DNA from: Albibacterium profundi
Lineage (GTDB): Bacteria; Bacteroidota; Bacteroidia; Sphingobacteriales; Sphingobacteriaceae
Direction: 5' to 3'
Length of the DNA stretch: 64,000 nt
Assembly (NCBI RefSeq): GCF_042159835.1
Contig: NZ_JBBVGT010000002.1
Coordinates: forward strand, 868,001 to 932,000
Part shown: positions 9,555 through 20,200 of the stretch, in pieces
Position numbering within the stretch: position 1 is the stretch's first letter
Layout of the letters: each line of letters opens with the position of its first letter
Notes under the pieces: model-generated
What the model was told of the DNA's origin: nothing
What the model saw: the letters and a program-made list of their open reading frames with translations, nothing else
Database searches by the model: none
Program-made: the position numbers and the translations under genes

Positions 9555-11531
9555 TTAGTCTTCATCATAAAAAGCTCCGAATTCAGCCATTGCAGCATGA
9601 ACTCCGCCATTATAATTGTACTTATTGAAAGTTATCCTTATGTATCTAAATTCCTTCAGTTGGTCGAATACAATTTCCTGGCGACTATTATTATTTAAGA
9701 GAGGGAAGTTCCCTAAATCTGTCCATGATACATTGTCTTCACTTATCTCTATTTCAACTTCCTGAGCGCGAGTTTGATTAGTAAATCGTTGATGGAAATA
9801 GAGCCCTTTGACATCTAACGCCGCCTTCATATCTAATATGAAATAATGTGGGGGAGGAGGATTTGCCCCTGCCCATTGTGAATGCCAATGGGTATTTACA
9901 TTACCATCAAACATCGCTGCGATTCTACCCTGTGGTGCAGCCCCTTCCGCTGGCTCTTCGGAACTTAGGCCAATCGCTTCCCAGTCGGCGCGCGGATAAT
10001 CAAATTTTGTTGGTATCGGCGTGTCTCCACCCTCATTCGTTAACGGGTTATATTTCCATATCTCAGTTTTAATTGCAGGATACCCTTTAGCTTCCACTTT
10101 TGAGCGTGACTGCGCACTTACTGGTATCCCCCATGCACTCATGAATCTAAAATAATCCCTTTGCGTAAAATCACACAAAGCCTCATAGAAAAAGTCTTTC
10201 CGATCTTGAATATTGTTGCTGAGTCTTTGAGCGTCTCTCGTTTTTGTATAAAGGTAGGCCATAAACTCCCAACCATCCTCACCTGTCGCAGGGTTAGAAA
10301 TCAAATTAAATAGTTGAACAAAAGGAACAAGTTTAAAAAATGGGTTGTCTTCTGCATCAAAATCTTTTGCGCCATCTTCAGCAGCGAACGCCAACGCAAT
10401 TGGAAACTGTTCCGGCAAGGCTGGGTGCGTAGGAAAGGAATTGTTTCGGTGTGCTCCCTTAAATATAAATAAGTTATTAGTGGTTTCCCCTAGTCCGTCC
10501 CAGCTCCAATTCCCTTGCTGATAATTATGTCCAACTTCGTGATACGACCCCCATGATCCTCCTCCTTTTATTGAATTAATATCTACCCATTCAGACGACC
10601 AACCTTCATCTAGTTGTGCCATCCATGGGTAGCCGTTGTGGCCATATCCCGCTGAAATTTGAATATCGAGCACACCTCTCTCGGGCAAATCCGGAGCACG
10701 ATGTTTATAATCTGGATTACCGACGGTCAGTCCCATCCAATTGTAAAAGTCTTTTTCGTAGATATTGTCCCATTCTTCCAATACTGCGGTGGGACTTTTT
10801 AAAACACCCTTACTCACTAATCTTAATAAAATTTCACGCTGCATCGTATATATTACGTGCTTTGATCTTAATTCAAGCCAAGGTACTGACGATTCGCGCA
10901 ATCGCTCTAGCCATTCTCCATCCTGCGATTCACCTAAAATGAAATCCGGTGATTTAACAGCGCCCGTGAATTTGACATTCACGGGCGCTTCTATTGGCTG
11001 CCTACTCTTTATCCAAATTAACCCTCCGTACAAATTTCTCAAATAATTAACGCCAGGAAAGAGCGCCTTCACTGTATAAATAACCGGATCTCGTCGTAAG
11101 GATGTTTTTCCCGTAAGATTATCAGTATGAACTCCAATCTGAAGAGTTAACCCTTCAACCCCTGGGGGCACAACAACTTTTATTAATTCTCCGGCAGGGG
11201 CATATAAACCTACACTATGAACTCCTCGCGGCGGAACATTCACTCGTAAGTATTCCGTCGGCACGTAATTTAAATCGAGTTCCACTTCATGGTTTTCAAG
11301 TCTAGTTTCCGTCGCGGCAACCATCCCGGGAAAAATTCGTGCTTTATGATACAAACTACGATCGATTGTGCTCATCGCAGTATCAACCGTTACGTTGCTC
11401 GTTTCAGCTCCGGAGTCTACTCCATCCTCAAATTCATACCCATAATCTTTGGTACAACCGGCACTCAAAATCAGAACAGAAAAAAGTATCAACAAAATCT
11501 CTTTATTCGTCATAATATTTATACTAAACAT
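9555..11531 (-). CDS. M60-family metallopeptidase (mucinase-like) lipoprotein with discoidin domain
   Basis: M60 (enhancin/SslE/BT4244-type) zinc peptidases cut mucins and other O-glycosylated proteins. The sequence has the gluzincin motif HEVGH at residues 331-335 with Glu349 in GLGETTNN, fitting HEXXH-(8-28)-E. The signal has lipobox LSAGC (Cys26), so the enzyme is probably surface-anchored. An N-terminal beta-sandwich (about 75-200) precedes the peptidase core (about 200-490). Residues about 520-658 form a discoidin/F5-8 type C domain that probably holds glycans. The 658-aa length suits the family. Met7 (11513) is an alternative start giving a more typical signal peptide. It is the only clear enzyme of the long operon, flanked by the two LamG paralogues. 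Confidence 0.9.
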   Translation of the reverse strand: MFSINIMTNKEILLILFSVLILSAGCTKDYGYEFEDGVDSGAETSNVTVDTAMSTIDRSLYHKARIFPGMVAATETRLENHEVELDLNYVPTEYLRVNVPPRGVHSVGLYAPAGELIKVVVPPGVEGLTLQIGVHTDNLTGKTSLRRDPVIYTVKALFPGVNYLRNLYGGLIWIKSRQPIEAPVNVKFTGAVKSPDFILGESQDGEWLERLRESSVPWLELRSKHVIYTMQREILLRLVSKGVLKSPTAVLEEWDNIYEKDFYNWMGLTVGNPDYKHRAPDLPERGVLDIQISAGYGHNGYPWMAQLDEGWSSEWVDINSIKGGGSWGSYHEVGHNYQQGNWSWDGLGETTNNLFIFKGAHRNNSFPTHPALPEQFPIALAFAAEDGAKDFDAEDNPFFKLVPFVQLFNLISNPATGEDGWEFMAYLYTKTRDAQRLSNNIQDRKDFFYEALCDFTQRDYFRFMSAWGIPVSAQSRSKVEAKGYPAIKTEIWKYNPLTNEGGDTPIPTKFDYPRADWEAIGLSSEEPAEGAAPQGRIAAMFDGNVNTHWHSQWAGANPPPPHYFILDMKAALDVKGLYFHQRFTNQTRAQEVEIEISEDNVSWTDLGNFPLLNNNSRQEIVFDQLKEFRYIRITFNKYNYNGGVHAAMAEFGAFYDED

Positions 11532-11550
11532 CTTATTACATTTTTATAGT

Positions 11551-13305
11551 CTATGGTCTAATATTGGTATAACTCGGAGTCCAAGCTTTTCCGTCCAAGC
11601 CCCAACTTTCGGGAATTCTAATACCCAACCATGTATAAATTTGAAATGTTAAATCGACAGAATTGGGAACTACTTGGTAGAATGCATCGTTGACCGGAGG
11701 ACATAAATTAGGTGAAACATCTACAAAGCTTTCCCACCGATACGCTCCAGATAGTTTAAAATTGTTACCCTCTACAATGGGTGCATGATTTTCCAATACA
11801 TCGCCGCTGCCCTCGCCAGATGGCCAGTATCCAACTAGATTAGTATAATAGGGATGTGCTTCCGTTACAGCAGTATTACATGCGGTACTCGCCACTACAT
11901 CGTCTGGCAATGCAGCATCATAAATCTGAAGATTAGTTATCTGTAGATTTGGGTTTGCTACGTCACCGGCGCCATTTCGACCTATTCTTAACGGTTGAAC
12001 TGAATTTAAGGCACCTCGTCCGGTAATGTCAATTATATCTCCGCTTCTTTCTCCATTTGTAAACATTTTCAGCTTCCGAGAGCTTCCTTCGCTATAAAAA
12101 ACGACCGTTATCGTATGCCATTCACCATCATTTACATTGACGCCCGAACCAAAGTTCTGCCAACTTCCATTACCGCTAACGTTCATTGACCAATTCACCC
12201 CTGACATATATATTAGCCATCCCGGAGCAGCAGTATTAATTCCATTCGACTTAGAAAGAAACACCGGCCAGGACCTGGCATTCCCATCGCCTTTTACGTT
12301 AAACTGGATCGTGTAGTCGTCCATCCCGATATTATACGCATCCTCATCTGCAAGCGTAGCAACAACATTGTCGGCATTGCTTCCATAATAAACTGGAGAA
12401 AAACCTACATAAGGAATGTTATCTGAGTCCGGTTTTGGTATATAACGACTCGAAAACTTAGGACTATATATCATCGTGAATGTATTCCTACTTTCATCAT
12501 TATAAGCTACGGGATCAATGGTACCATCATTTTCATCACCCTTACCGCTTGTAATAATAATCATCCAGTTTTCACGAGAATACTCTGGGCGTTGCATAAT
12601 CGCATCCTTCAACTCTGCAATGAGAGCATCGACATTACTTATTGCACGCACATATTCAATTGCATTTGGATCATAACCAAACGTTTTACCCGCTGTTTCC
12701 ACTCCGCCGAATTGAGTTATAATCAGTTCTGCGTCGTGTTCTTGGATCTCAGCAACCGTGGCTTCTTTTACACTTTCGTCTGTATCAAAACGCGCTTTCT
12801 CAACCGCATCTTCGGCTAAATGGCTTATGAATTCACTCGATGCTCCAAAAGCAGCAGTTCTTGATTCAGGCCGTGTTTCTTTAATCCTTGACAAAACTGT
12901 TGGAAAACTATTTAAATCAATTCCCGTGAAGTCTTCTCCAATCACTGCATGCTTACTACTGGTTACACCTGTCATTAGTGTCGTCCAGCCTGATGCATTC
13001 CCCATCTCTACGGGTTCGAAATCAGCCAGCGAACCATATGAATATATTGAATTTCGGCTCATCTCGCTTATATTCGGAATCTCAGTATCATCAATATCCA
13101 ATAATACACTTCCTTTGATACCGTCGACGATCACGAGTAAAACCTGAGAATTTTCAGGCACTCCGCTATTCAGATTATCTGGATATTCCTCATTTAATAG
13201 ATTAGGGAAATCAGTATTACATGATGTCATAGCAACAATGGAAAGGAGGAAGATCGTCGTCCTAACAGTCCTGTTTATCATATAATTAATAATATTTCTC
13301 GACAT
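11551..13305 (-). CDS. Lipoprotein with inactive-looking phosphodiesterase-fold domain and LamG domain (copy B)
   Basis: This is a paralogue of the 7772-9538 product with the same order: lipobox MTSC (Cys29), phosphodiesterase-like fold (about 50-285; VIVDGIKG with Asp61), LamG domain (about 320-475) and DUF4983-like C-terminus. Catalytic features are more eroded than in copy A. The SDHG-type motif is SGKG (253-256), and the D-x5-H segment reads GGVETAGK. Hydrolase activity is therefore unlikely. Met9 (13281) is a plausible start giving a shorter signal peptide. It lies 23 bp after the DUF5008-like gene and 19 bp before the M60 gene. A surface glycan- or glycoprotein-binding role is inferred. 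Confidence 0.75.
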   Translation of the reverse strand: MSRNIINYMINRTVRTTIFLLSIVAMTSCNTDFPNLLNEEYPDNLNSGVPENSQVLLVIVDGIKGSVLLDIDDTEIPNISEMSRNSIYSYGSLADFEPVEMGNASGWTTLMTGVTSSKHAVIGEDFTGIDLNSFPTVLSRIKETRPESRTAAFGASSEFISHLAEDAVEKARFDTDESVKEATVAEIQEHDAELIITQFGGVETAGKTFGYDPNAIEYVRAISNVDALIAELKDAIMQRPEYSRENWMIIITSGKGDENDGTIDPVAYNDESRNTFTMIYSPKFSSRYIPKPDSDNIPYVGFSPVYYGSNADNVVATLADEDAYNIGMDDYTIQFNVKGDGNARSWPVFLSKSNGINTAAPGWLIYMSGVNWSMNVSGNGSWQNFGSGVNVNDGEWHTITVVFYSEGSSRKLKMFTNGERSGDIIDITGRGALNSVQPLRIGRNGAGDVANPNLQITNLQIYDAALPDDVVASTACNTAVTEAHPYYTNLVGYWPSGEGSGDVLENHAPIVEGNNFKLSGAYRWESFVDVSPNLCPPVNDAFYQVVPNSVDLTFQIYTWLGIRIPESWGLDGKAWTPSYTNIRP

Positions 13306-13328
13306 AGTTGTTATTTATATAAGATTAG

Positions 13329-14957
13329 CTAGTTGTTCTTTATTTCGACACGAATAATATTCCCCGCATCTTGGTCATTAAATTTCCCTATATAGCCAAT
13401 TAACAGCACAGCAGGATGACCTAACGTCGATGAAGTCTCGACAACTTTATGAATCTTTCCTTCAAAGGCCCCGACATTGTTATATTTCTGTGTGACAGTG
13501 CCGTCATTATTAAGAATCAGGAAACCTCGTCTTGTAATATTATTATATTTTTCAAAAGTCCCAGAGACGATAATCATTCCACTCTTTAGTTGATAGGCGA
13601 AATTGGGCTCGCCGCCTTCAAATTCCGAAACCTCGAAGCTCTGATCTATTGCCCCATCACCATTGATTCTAACAATTCTGTTTGCCTGTTGTCCATTGAA
13701 AGAGGAAAAAGCTCCCACCAATAGGTAAGTGTCAGAAACAGGGTCGTATTCGATGGAAGAAACGACATCATTTGCTCCTGATCCAACGTTAAACGCCGGG
13801 TCAACATGACCGTCTTCATCGAGCATAACTATGTAATTAGCAGATTCACCATGAAATGTGGTAAAACTTCCAACTAATACAATCTTATTGTCTGCCGTCT
13901 GAACAGCATCCAAAACAAATCCGTTACCTCCCAAATTAAATTTACCCGCTGCTTTATCAAAATTGTAAGTAGAATCAATCTTACCATGCGTATCCATTCT
14001 AACGACCTGGGGCACCGTCACAATGTCCATCGGCTGATAGTCACGTGTTGCACGTTCGTAATAGTAAGAACCATATTGTCTAAAATCTCCAACAACCGTT
14101 ATTTGTTCACCCTTGTCTGGTGTTTGGGAGACAAAAGACTTCAATACCGTACCAAACACTCCACCATTAAAGGTTGCTACAGTATCCCATCCGTTTAAAG
14201 GCTCATCGGGCGTTAGGTTAATCATTTCTTTTCTTATCGAGTCAATAGAAAAGTCAGCATTTAACCGCGTAATACCATTAATTCCACCAATATCATTATA
14301 AGAATTAAAAGCCCCGGATACGATATATTTACCGTCTGACAGGCGATTAATAGACAGTAAAGTACCATTAGCCCCTTTTGTGGAATTGATATTCTCTTGG
14401 TACGCCCCCAAACTTGATATAGAGACTATACGATTTATCCAAGTGCCAGCACCTGCTTTATTTTCAAAGTTTGTGAAACTACCTACGAGTACATATCCCG
14501 ACTGAAAATCAATTAAGTCTTGAACTGGCGAATTAGTACCATTAACAACTTCGTAGTTTTCATCTAAGGACACGTTCCCTTCAATATTGAACCGAGGTCC
14601 GAAGAATACTTGCCCTTCCAAGCTAATTGATGCTCCGCCTGAGCTTGCTTCTTCCGGCACGATTACTTGAATCGTACTATCAGTTACACTCATAACCTCA
14701 GCTGGTTCATCGTTAATGAAAAAATCAAATTTCCCTTCCCATGCGGCAAGTCCTTCTACACTAAAAGTTACACTTGACCCTGGCAGACCACTTTCCGGCG
14801 TCGGGTAATCACCTATAAATCTAACACCGAGAGCTTCTTTCCCTCCAGCGTATGGATCTTCCCCTATGATTTCCTTATTTTGACATGCAGTAAAAATTGC
14901 CGATAAAAGAATACTTAATAGGATTACTGAAACTCCTTTATTATGAAAAAACTTCAT
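13329..14957 (-). CDS. DUF5008-like lipoprotein with TIG domain and delta-60-type repeats
   Basis: This 542-aa protein has a lipoprotein signal (IFTAC, Cys25). An IPT/TIG-like immunoglobulin domain covers about residues 45-130. The rest carries repeats of the type VLVGSFTNF, IVSGAFNSY, VLVGSFTTFHG, LLVGAFSSFNGQQANRIVRINGDG, which resemble delta-60/Kelch-like propeller blades. Homologues are annotated as DUF5008. It occupies in the susC1 module the position held by DUF5007 in the susC2 module, i.e. after the fasciclin gene. It probably acts as a surface glycan-binding protein; no catalytic motif is visible. Confidence 0.7.
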   Translation of the reverse strand: MKFFHNKGVSVILLSILLSAIFTACQNKEIIGEDPYAGGKEALGVRFIGDYPTPESGLPGSSVTFSVEGLAAWEGKFDFFINDEPAEVMSVTDSTIQVIVPEEASSGGASISLEGQVFFGPRFNIEGNVSLDENYEVVNGTNSPVQDLIDFQSGYVLVGSFTNFENKAGAGTWINRIVSISSLGAYQENINSTKGANGTLLSINRLSDGKYIVSGAFNSYNDIGGINGITRLNADFSIDSIRKEMINLTPDEPLNGWDTVATFNGGVFGTVLKSFVSQTPDKGEQITVVGDFRQYGSYYYERATRDYQPMDIVTVPQVVRMDTHGKIDSTYNFDKAAGKFNLGGNGFVLDAVQTADNKIVLVGSFTTFHGESANYIVMLDEDGHVDPAFNVGSGANDVVSSIEYDPVSDTYLLVGAFSSFNGQQANRIVRINGDGAIDQSFEVSEFEGGEPNFAYQLKSGMIIVSGTFEKYNNITRRGFLILNNDGTVTQKYNNVGAFEGKIHKVVETSSTLGHPAVLLIGYIGKFNDQDAGNIIRVEIKNN

Positions 14958-14985
14958 TTCTTTCTTTTGATTTAAGGATTAAAAA

Positions 14986-15705
14986 CTATTCTTCGTTAAC
15001 AACAGGGTCTATCCCCTTACTTGTAGCGGAGAGAATAAAATTACTGGACGTAAAACCAAAAACATGATTACGATACTGCAGTACGTGTATTGCGCCATTA
15101 GTTGGTTCTATATTCGACGAGGCAATTGGAATATTGATAAGAGAGCCTTTTGGTTTACTAAAATCAGATATATATGAAAGCCATAATTGGCGATAGCCCG
15201 CATATTTGACGCCACCTGCATCATTATAAATTACCCCAATATTCATCGACCTGCCTCCATAGGAAGTAAAGCCTTGCCCACCGAACGCCTCTAGATCTAA
15301 CGTATCAACTTGAGCGTAATCCTTGAGCATGTATTTTCCTTTGAAGATATAAAGCGATAACATTTCTTGCCATACTTCAGACTTTATCTGACTTAGCTCG
15401 CTAACGGTATCTTTACCGTCATTTCTAAGATATTGGTTTAAGCTCCTTACCGATTTATAAATAGATGAACTAGGGGGAGCAAAAAAAGTGATTTCCTCAT
15501 TTTCTAGCACCTCTTTCATTCCCGCCACATCAATTACTTTCATTAACGTATCAAAGTATGCAGGTTTCGCATTTAAATATTCATACACTGTACCGTCATA
15601 CTTCCCGTTATGGGTGCCCGAGTCTAAATAATAGTCTTGTTTATTGCAAGCGGTCACGATTATACTCGAAACAAAAAGTATTAAAAAGATATTTCTTGAT
15701 CTCAT
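14986..15705 (-). CDS. Fasciclin-domain lipoprotein (module 1)
   Basis: This 239-aa lipoprotein (IIVTAC, Cys20) is followed by acidic residues. A single diverged fasciclin-like domain spans about residues 40-230: YEYLNAKPAYFDTLMKVIDV, ITFFAPPSSSI, and the terminal NGAIHVLQYRNHVFGF. Fasciclin domains mediate adhesion or binding and have no known catalysis. It lies 21 bp after susD1, and its paralogue occupies the same place after susD2. A substrate-binding accessory role to the SusCD pair is inferred. Confidence 0.8.
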   Translation of the reverse strand: MRSRNIFLILFVSSIIVTACNKQDYYLDSGTHNGKYDGTVYEYLNAKPAYFDTLMKVIDVAGMKEVLENEEITFFAPPSSSIYKSVRSLNQYLRNDGKDTVSELSQIKSEVWQEMLSLYIFKGKYMLKDYAQVDTLDLEAFGGQGFTSYGGRSMNIGVIYNDAGGVKYAGYRQLWLSYISDFSKPKGSLINIPIASSNIEPTNGAIHVLQYRNHVFGFTSSNFILSATSKGIDPVVNEE

Positions 15706-15726
15706 TTAATTTGTTTTTATTGTTAG

Positions 15727-17214
15727 CTATCGCCAGTAATTATTAAGTACCATGTACGGATTATTATCCATAGCCGATTCATCTATCGGCCATGTCCAGG
15801 CCCCTCTATTAAAGGCATCTACACCGATTGGTGCAAAAGAATAATCAGAATCTACAGCCTTTTTAGTTCTGACTAAATCATAAAAATAGTGTCCCTCTCC
15901 CATTAATTCTCGACACCGTTCCCAATATATATTATCTTTCAGCTGTTGCCCGGAAGAAGTAAATGCAGTTGCGCCTGCGCGCTCGCGGATCATATTAACG
16001 CTGGTCCGCGCCTCTTCATCTCTCCCTAATTCGGCCAAAGCTTCAGCATGCAAGAGAATGACATCGGCATAGCGGAAAACCACTTGGTTGTCATCGGGGT
16101 TTTGGTCCTCGCCTTCTTCAGCAAAGATGTTTACAAATTTGAGTAATTGCATACTACCATCGGTGTTATACATATCTTCATCAAACCAGATTTCCTTCCT
16201 CCGGTCAATTGCAGTAAGCGGATAGATTTCATCCATGAACTTAGGATCGTAAGACACATATGATTTCGTAGTAATTTTATTAGGGTAATGGAGAACATAG
16301 TCGGAAAACTGCGCAACGATACTAAATCGCTCACCATAGTTCAGGCTCTGTAGAATCTCGAACAGCCCCTCTTTAGTTCGCCCCTTAAAGATTTCCTTCG
16401 TTTCTTCTAAGGGTAAAAGCTCATAAGCTCCCGGATTATTCAATATTTCATCTCCCAACTTGGCAGTAGCTTCATAGTAGGGTGTTTTTTCTTCTGCGAA
16501 ACCGGCGTTCCACATATTCATATGCATAAGCAAGGCGATTGCACTCCCCCGCATTGCCCTAACTGCTACAATAGAAGGGTCGTCAAACGTCCACGGAAGG
16601 TCATTTTTCACTGCCATTAAATCAGCAATACAGTTGTCGAGTACTTCTATTTGATTCATTCTCGGCAGAGGCTCGCTATTATAAGCATCGGTATAGTAAG
16701 GTACATCCCCATATAGCCTAACCATAAAAAAGTAAGCAAGGTTCCGGAGAAATACAGCCTCTGCTCTATATTTAACGCGATCAGTTTCACTGAGTACACC
16801 AGGCTCCAAACGGTCCATCTGTTCATAAAGGATATTTGCAGACTGCACCATATTATAAAAGTCATCCCACTGGGTAGGTCTTTGAAAACCAAAGAAGCTA
16901 CCATCACGGGCTAAGTATGCTTTCAAATTATTCTGTCTGAGCTCAGTTATGTATTCACGTCCGTTCACGTTCGGTTTTACTGGCGCTCCCCTCATATCGC
17001 CAGTAGCGGGGAAGAACATATTAGTCATAGTCGCGTCTCTAAACCGACTATAGATGCCAGCGGTGTAAGCTTCAACGTCTTCCACTGTTTTCCAATAATT
17101 ATTACCCGAAAGGTTATCAACCGGAGTGACATTTAAAAAATCTTTGCAGCTGGAAAAAACTAAAGTCAGTCCAGTGAAACAAAAAACCACCAATATTTTA
17201 TACTTGTTTTTCAT
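15727..17214 (-). CDS. SusD/RagB family nutrient-binding lipoprotein (module 1)
   Basis: This 495-aa SusD-like protein is the lid of a SusCD outer membrane importer and captures oligosaccharides or glycopeptides at the surface. The signal ends FSSC (Cys22), followed by KDFLNVTP, typical for SusD. The N-terminal TPR-rich part has GIYSRFRD and AEAVFLRNLAYFFMVRLYGDVPY. The C-terminal part has FRYADVILLHAEALAELG, WERCRELMGEGHYFYDLVRT and a closing WPID segment. It lies 11 bp downstream of susC1, the usual pairing. The ligand is not deducible. Confidence 0.95.
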   Translation of the reverse strand: MKNKYKILVVFCFTGLTLVFSSCKDFLNVTPVDNLSGNNYWKTVEDVEAYTAGIYSRFRDATMTNMFFPATGDMRGAPVKPNVNGREYITELRQNNLKAYLARDGSFFGFQRPTQWDDFYNMVQSANILYEQMDRLEPGVLSETDRVKYRAEAVFLRNLAYFFMVRLYGDVPYYTDAYNSEPLPRMNQIEVLDNCIADLMAVKNDLPWTFDDPSIVAVRAMRGSAIALLMHMNMWNAGFAEEKTPYYEATAKLGDEILNNPGAYELLPLEETKEIFKGRTKEGLFEILQSLNYGERFSIVAQFSDYVLHYPNKITTKSYVSYDPKFMDEIYPLTAIDRRKEIWFDEDMYNTDGSMQLLKFVNIFAEEGEDQNPDDNQVVFRYADVILLHAEALAELGRDEEARTSVNMIRERAGATAFTSSGQQLKDNIYWERCRELMGEGHYFYDLVRTKKAVDSDYSFAPIGVDAFNRGAWTWPIDESAMDNNPYMVLNNYWR

Positions 17215-17225
17215 AGCTTATGATT

Positions 17226-20200
17226 CTAAAATTGAACTTGTAAACCAAGTGTATAACTTCTTTTATTAGGATAGCCTCCGGAGCTATCACGCCCTAGTGC
17301 GGTTACCAATTCAGGATCTGGTCCAGAATAATTGCTAAACGTATAAACGTTGTATGCAGTACCATATAACCTTATCGAACTAATACCGTATTGTTGTGTA
17401 AAGTTGCGGTCTAGATTATAGGAAAGGGTAATCTGATTAATTTTAAAATAAGATCCGTCTTCTTGGAAGAGAGTTTGATCATACCTATACGGTTGATAAT
17501 AATTATAACGGGTATAATCATAAGGATTCGGATACATGGCTTGGTCACCCGGATTTCTCCAATAGTCCATCTCTTCAACAGGAACTAGAGCTCCCATATT
17601 TAACGGATTGGCGAAATTTTGGAAACGCTGTGCCAAAGCATTATTTAGTACATCTCGATAAAGAGTGTATGAGAAATTCAGATTCATTGACCAGTTTTTA
17701 TACTGTAAGAATGAGGAGATACCGCCAGTCACCTTTGGCTGTGAGTTACCCACGATTACGTAATCATTTTCGTCCAGGATATAATCACCATTCAGGTCAG
17801 TGAAGTAAGGATCACCCGCACGATAGTAACTCCCTTCTTCCGTACTCACACTCGAACGGTATCTTAATCCAGTCAATGGGTCAACTGGAACGCCTTGATC
17901 GGTCACAAAAACACCTTTATTATGAAGCAATACATTTGACAAGCTATTAATCCCTAGTCGATAAAGTATTGCCTGATTGGTAGCTGTATTGTCTTCTAAT
18001 AACAATTGCCTAACTCCATCCGGTAAACTCGCCATCACATCTTTATTCAGCGCTCCATTTGCTGAGACAGTCCATTGTACAGGACTCGACGCATTCAATG
18101 GTCGCACAGTAAAAGAAAGCTCATAACCATAGTTAACCATACTTGTTTCATTTGTGCTGATTCCGCCGAATGCATTGTGGTTAGCTATCTCCTTCTGTCG
18201 TAATAGTGCATCAACTTGTTTATAATAGGTGTCAAATGTGATATTATACTTCCCACCAAGAAACCCTAAATCGAATCCTCCGTTCCACTGAGTGGTCGTG
18301 CTAGGAAGCAATGACGTATTGGGAATAGCTCCAAGATCTAAGGCCACCGTAGGATTATTATTGTAGTTAGTAACGTTACCTACATATTTCCCATATACGT
18401 CGTAAATAGATCCCGTAGGAACAATGTTCTTACCCCAACTTAGACGTATAGAACCGTAGTCCAACCAATCCGCGTTTTCGAGGAAGTTTTCACGATAAAA
18501 GTTCCATCTAACGGCTACAGATGGGTTCTTGGAATAAGGAGATTCTGGGCCGTTCGTAGACGATCCATCGAAACGATAAGAAAGGTCTACCACATATTTT
18601 AGATCGTAGTTATAAGAAGCAGAACCCGCAAAAGCAACTGATCTGGCATCAGTCAAATTGTTCAAAGTCCCGCCACGTGAGTTAAACCAATCATATCCTA
18701 ATGGTCCTTGAATTTGATCACTTGGTGTGCGTTTATTCAGAATAACATCTGCTCTGAAATCGGTTAAGTTTAATTCGTTAAATGCATAGATACTGAACGT
18801 GTGTTTGTCTTGCCAAGACTTGACGTACGATATCATATTCCGGTTATAAAGAGAGCTTCTCCGGTCATTGTACGCATATACTTCAGAAAAGTTATTATTT
18901 AACGCAGATGGCTTAAAACTATCTTCAGTTGCAGTATTATAAGTATAACTGAATGTAGTAGTCCCCCGTAAACCCTGTATCGGCTCGTATTGAAGTTCTA
19001 GATTTGTAGAGATATTGGTGGTCTTATTTTCATTTTTAACGGACAAGGCTCCCAATAACTCGTTACTAGCGGTATAGAGCGAAGGAGAAGGCAAAAGAGA
19101 TGACGCTGCTCCCCCGCCTGCAACGCCAGTTTGTTTTAAACTATTTCCACTACCCTTGCTGTTATTCCCTACAGCAGAATTAATAGCCGCAAAAAGTTTA
19201 AAACGGTTAGTTGGTTGATATTGCATATTCATATTAAGTGAATAGCGAGTAAAGCCCGTATTTTCTATAATACCCTTTTCATCATAGTATCCGGTATTCA
19301 CTTTATAGTTGAACAGTTGATCTCCTCCAGAAATATTAACATTATGCGTCTGGTTATAGGTAGTACGATAAAAATACGATTGCCAATTAGTAGAGTTATT
19401 ATAATACGGGTTTAAACTATCCGCCAGAAAGCTCGTCTTGTTAACCAAATCAAGTGCATTATAATAGCTTGTATCATTCTGTAGAATTTGGTTTATTCGA
19501 AGCATCCGTTCTTCTTTTCCACCAATTACTTCACGAAGTTGGGGGGGCGTGCTCACAAAGAAGTTAGACGTATATTGGATAATAGGAATTTTTGATTTCC
19601 CACGTTTTGTTGTTACCAAGATCACACCGTAAGCCCCTCTTGACCCATATAAAGAAGTAGCCTGCGCATCTTTTAACACCTCTATTTGTTCAATATCTTC
19701 TGACGGTATAAGTGACAGGGGGCTAATTCCCGGACCAGCTTGCTCAAATCCATATTGATAATTTACGTTATCATCAACAGGAACCCCATCAATAACAAAT
19801 AATGGAGCAGTAGGCGTCAAATACGCATCATTACCAGCGCCAGTCACATTAATATTTGATATGCCTCGAATTACGGTAGAACCACGCATACCTGGTGAAC
19901 CAACGTTATTTTGAATATTTAAACCGGCTACTTTCCCTTGCAGAAGTTCCATTACGTTAGCAACCGGAACGTTTTGCAGTTCCTTACCTGAAATGACAAC
20001 ACTCGATCCTGTCATCGTTTCTCGGGTTCTTTGCTGATAGCCGACTACAACAGCCTCCTGCATTACATTTGATTCAACATCCATATACACCGTCAATCGA
20101 TCGACCTCATCATCAATGATTTCGACAGTATTTTCAAACCCGATAAATTTAAAGGTCAGCTCCGCTCCCACTGGTACTGAAACCGTGAAAGATCCGTCTG

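Noticed and set aside
12758..13147. 129-aa plus-strand ORF opposite LamG copy B
   Set aside because: It has low-complexity Ser/Leu-rich composition and no start context; it is the antisense of a well-supported lipoprotein gene.
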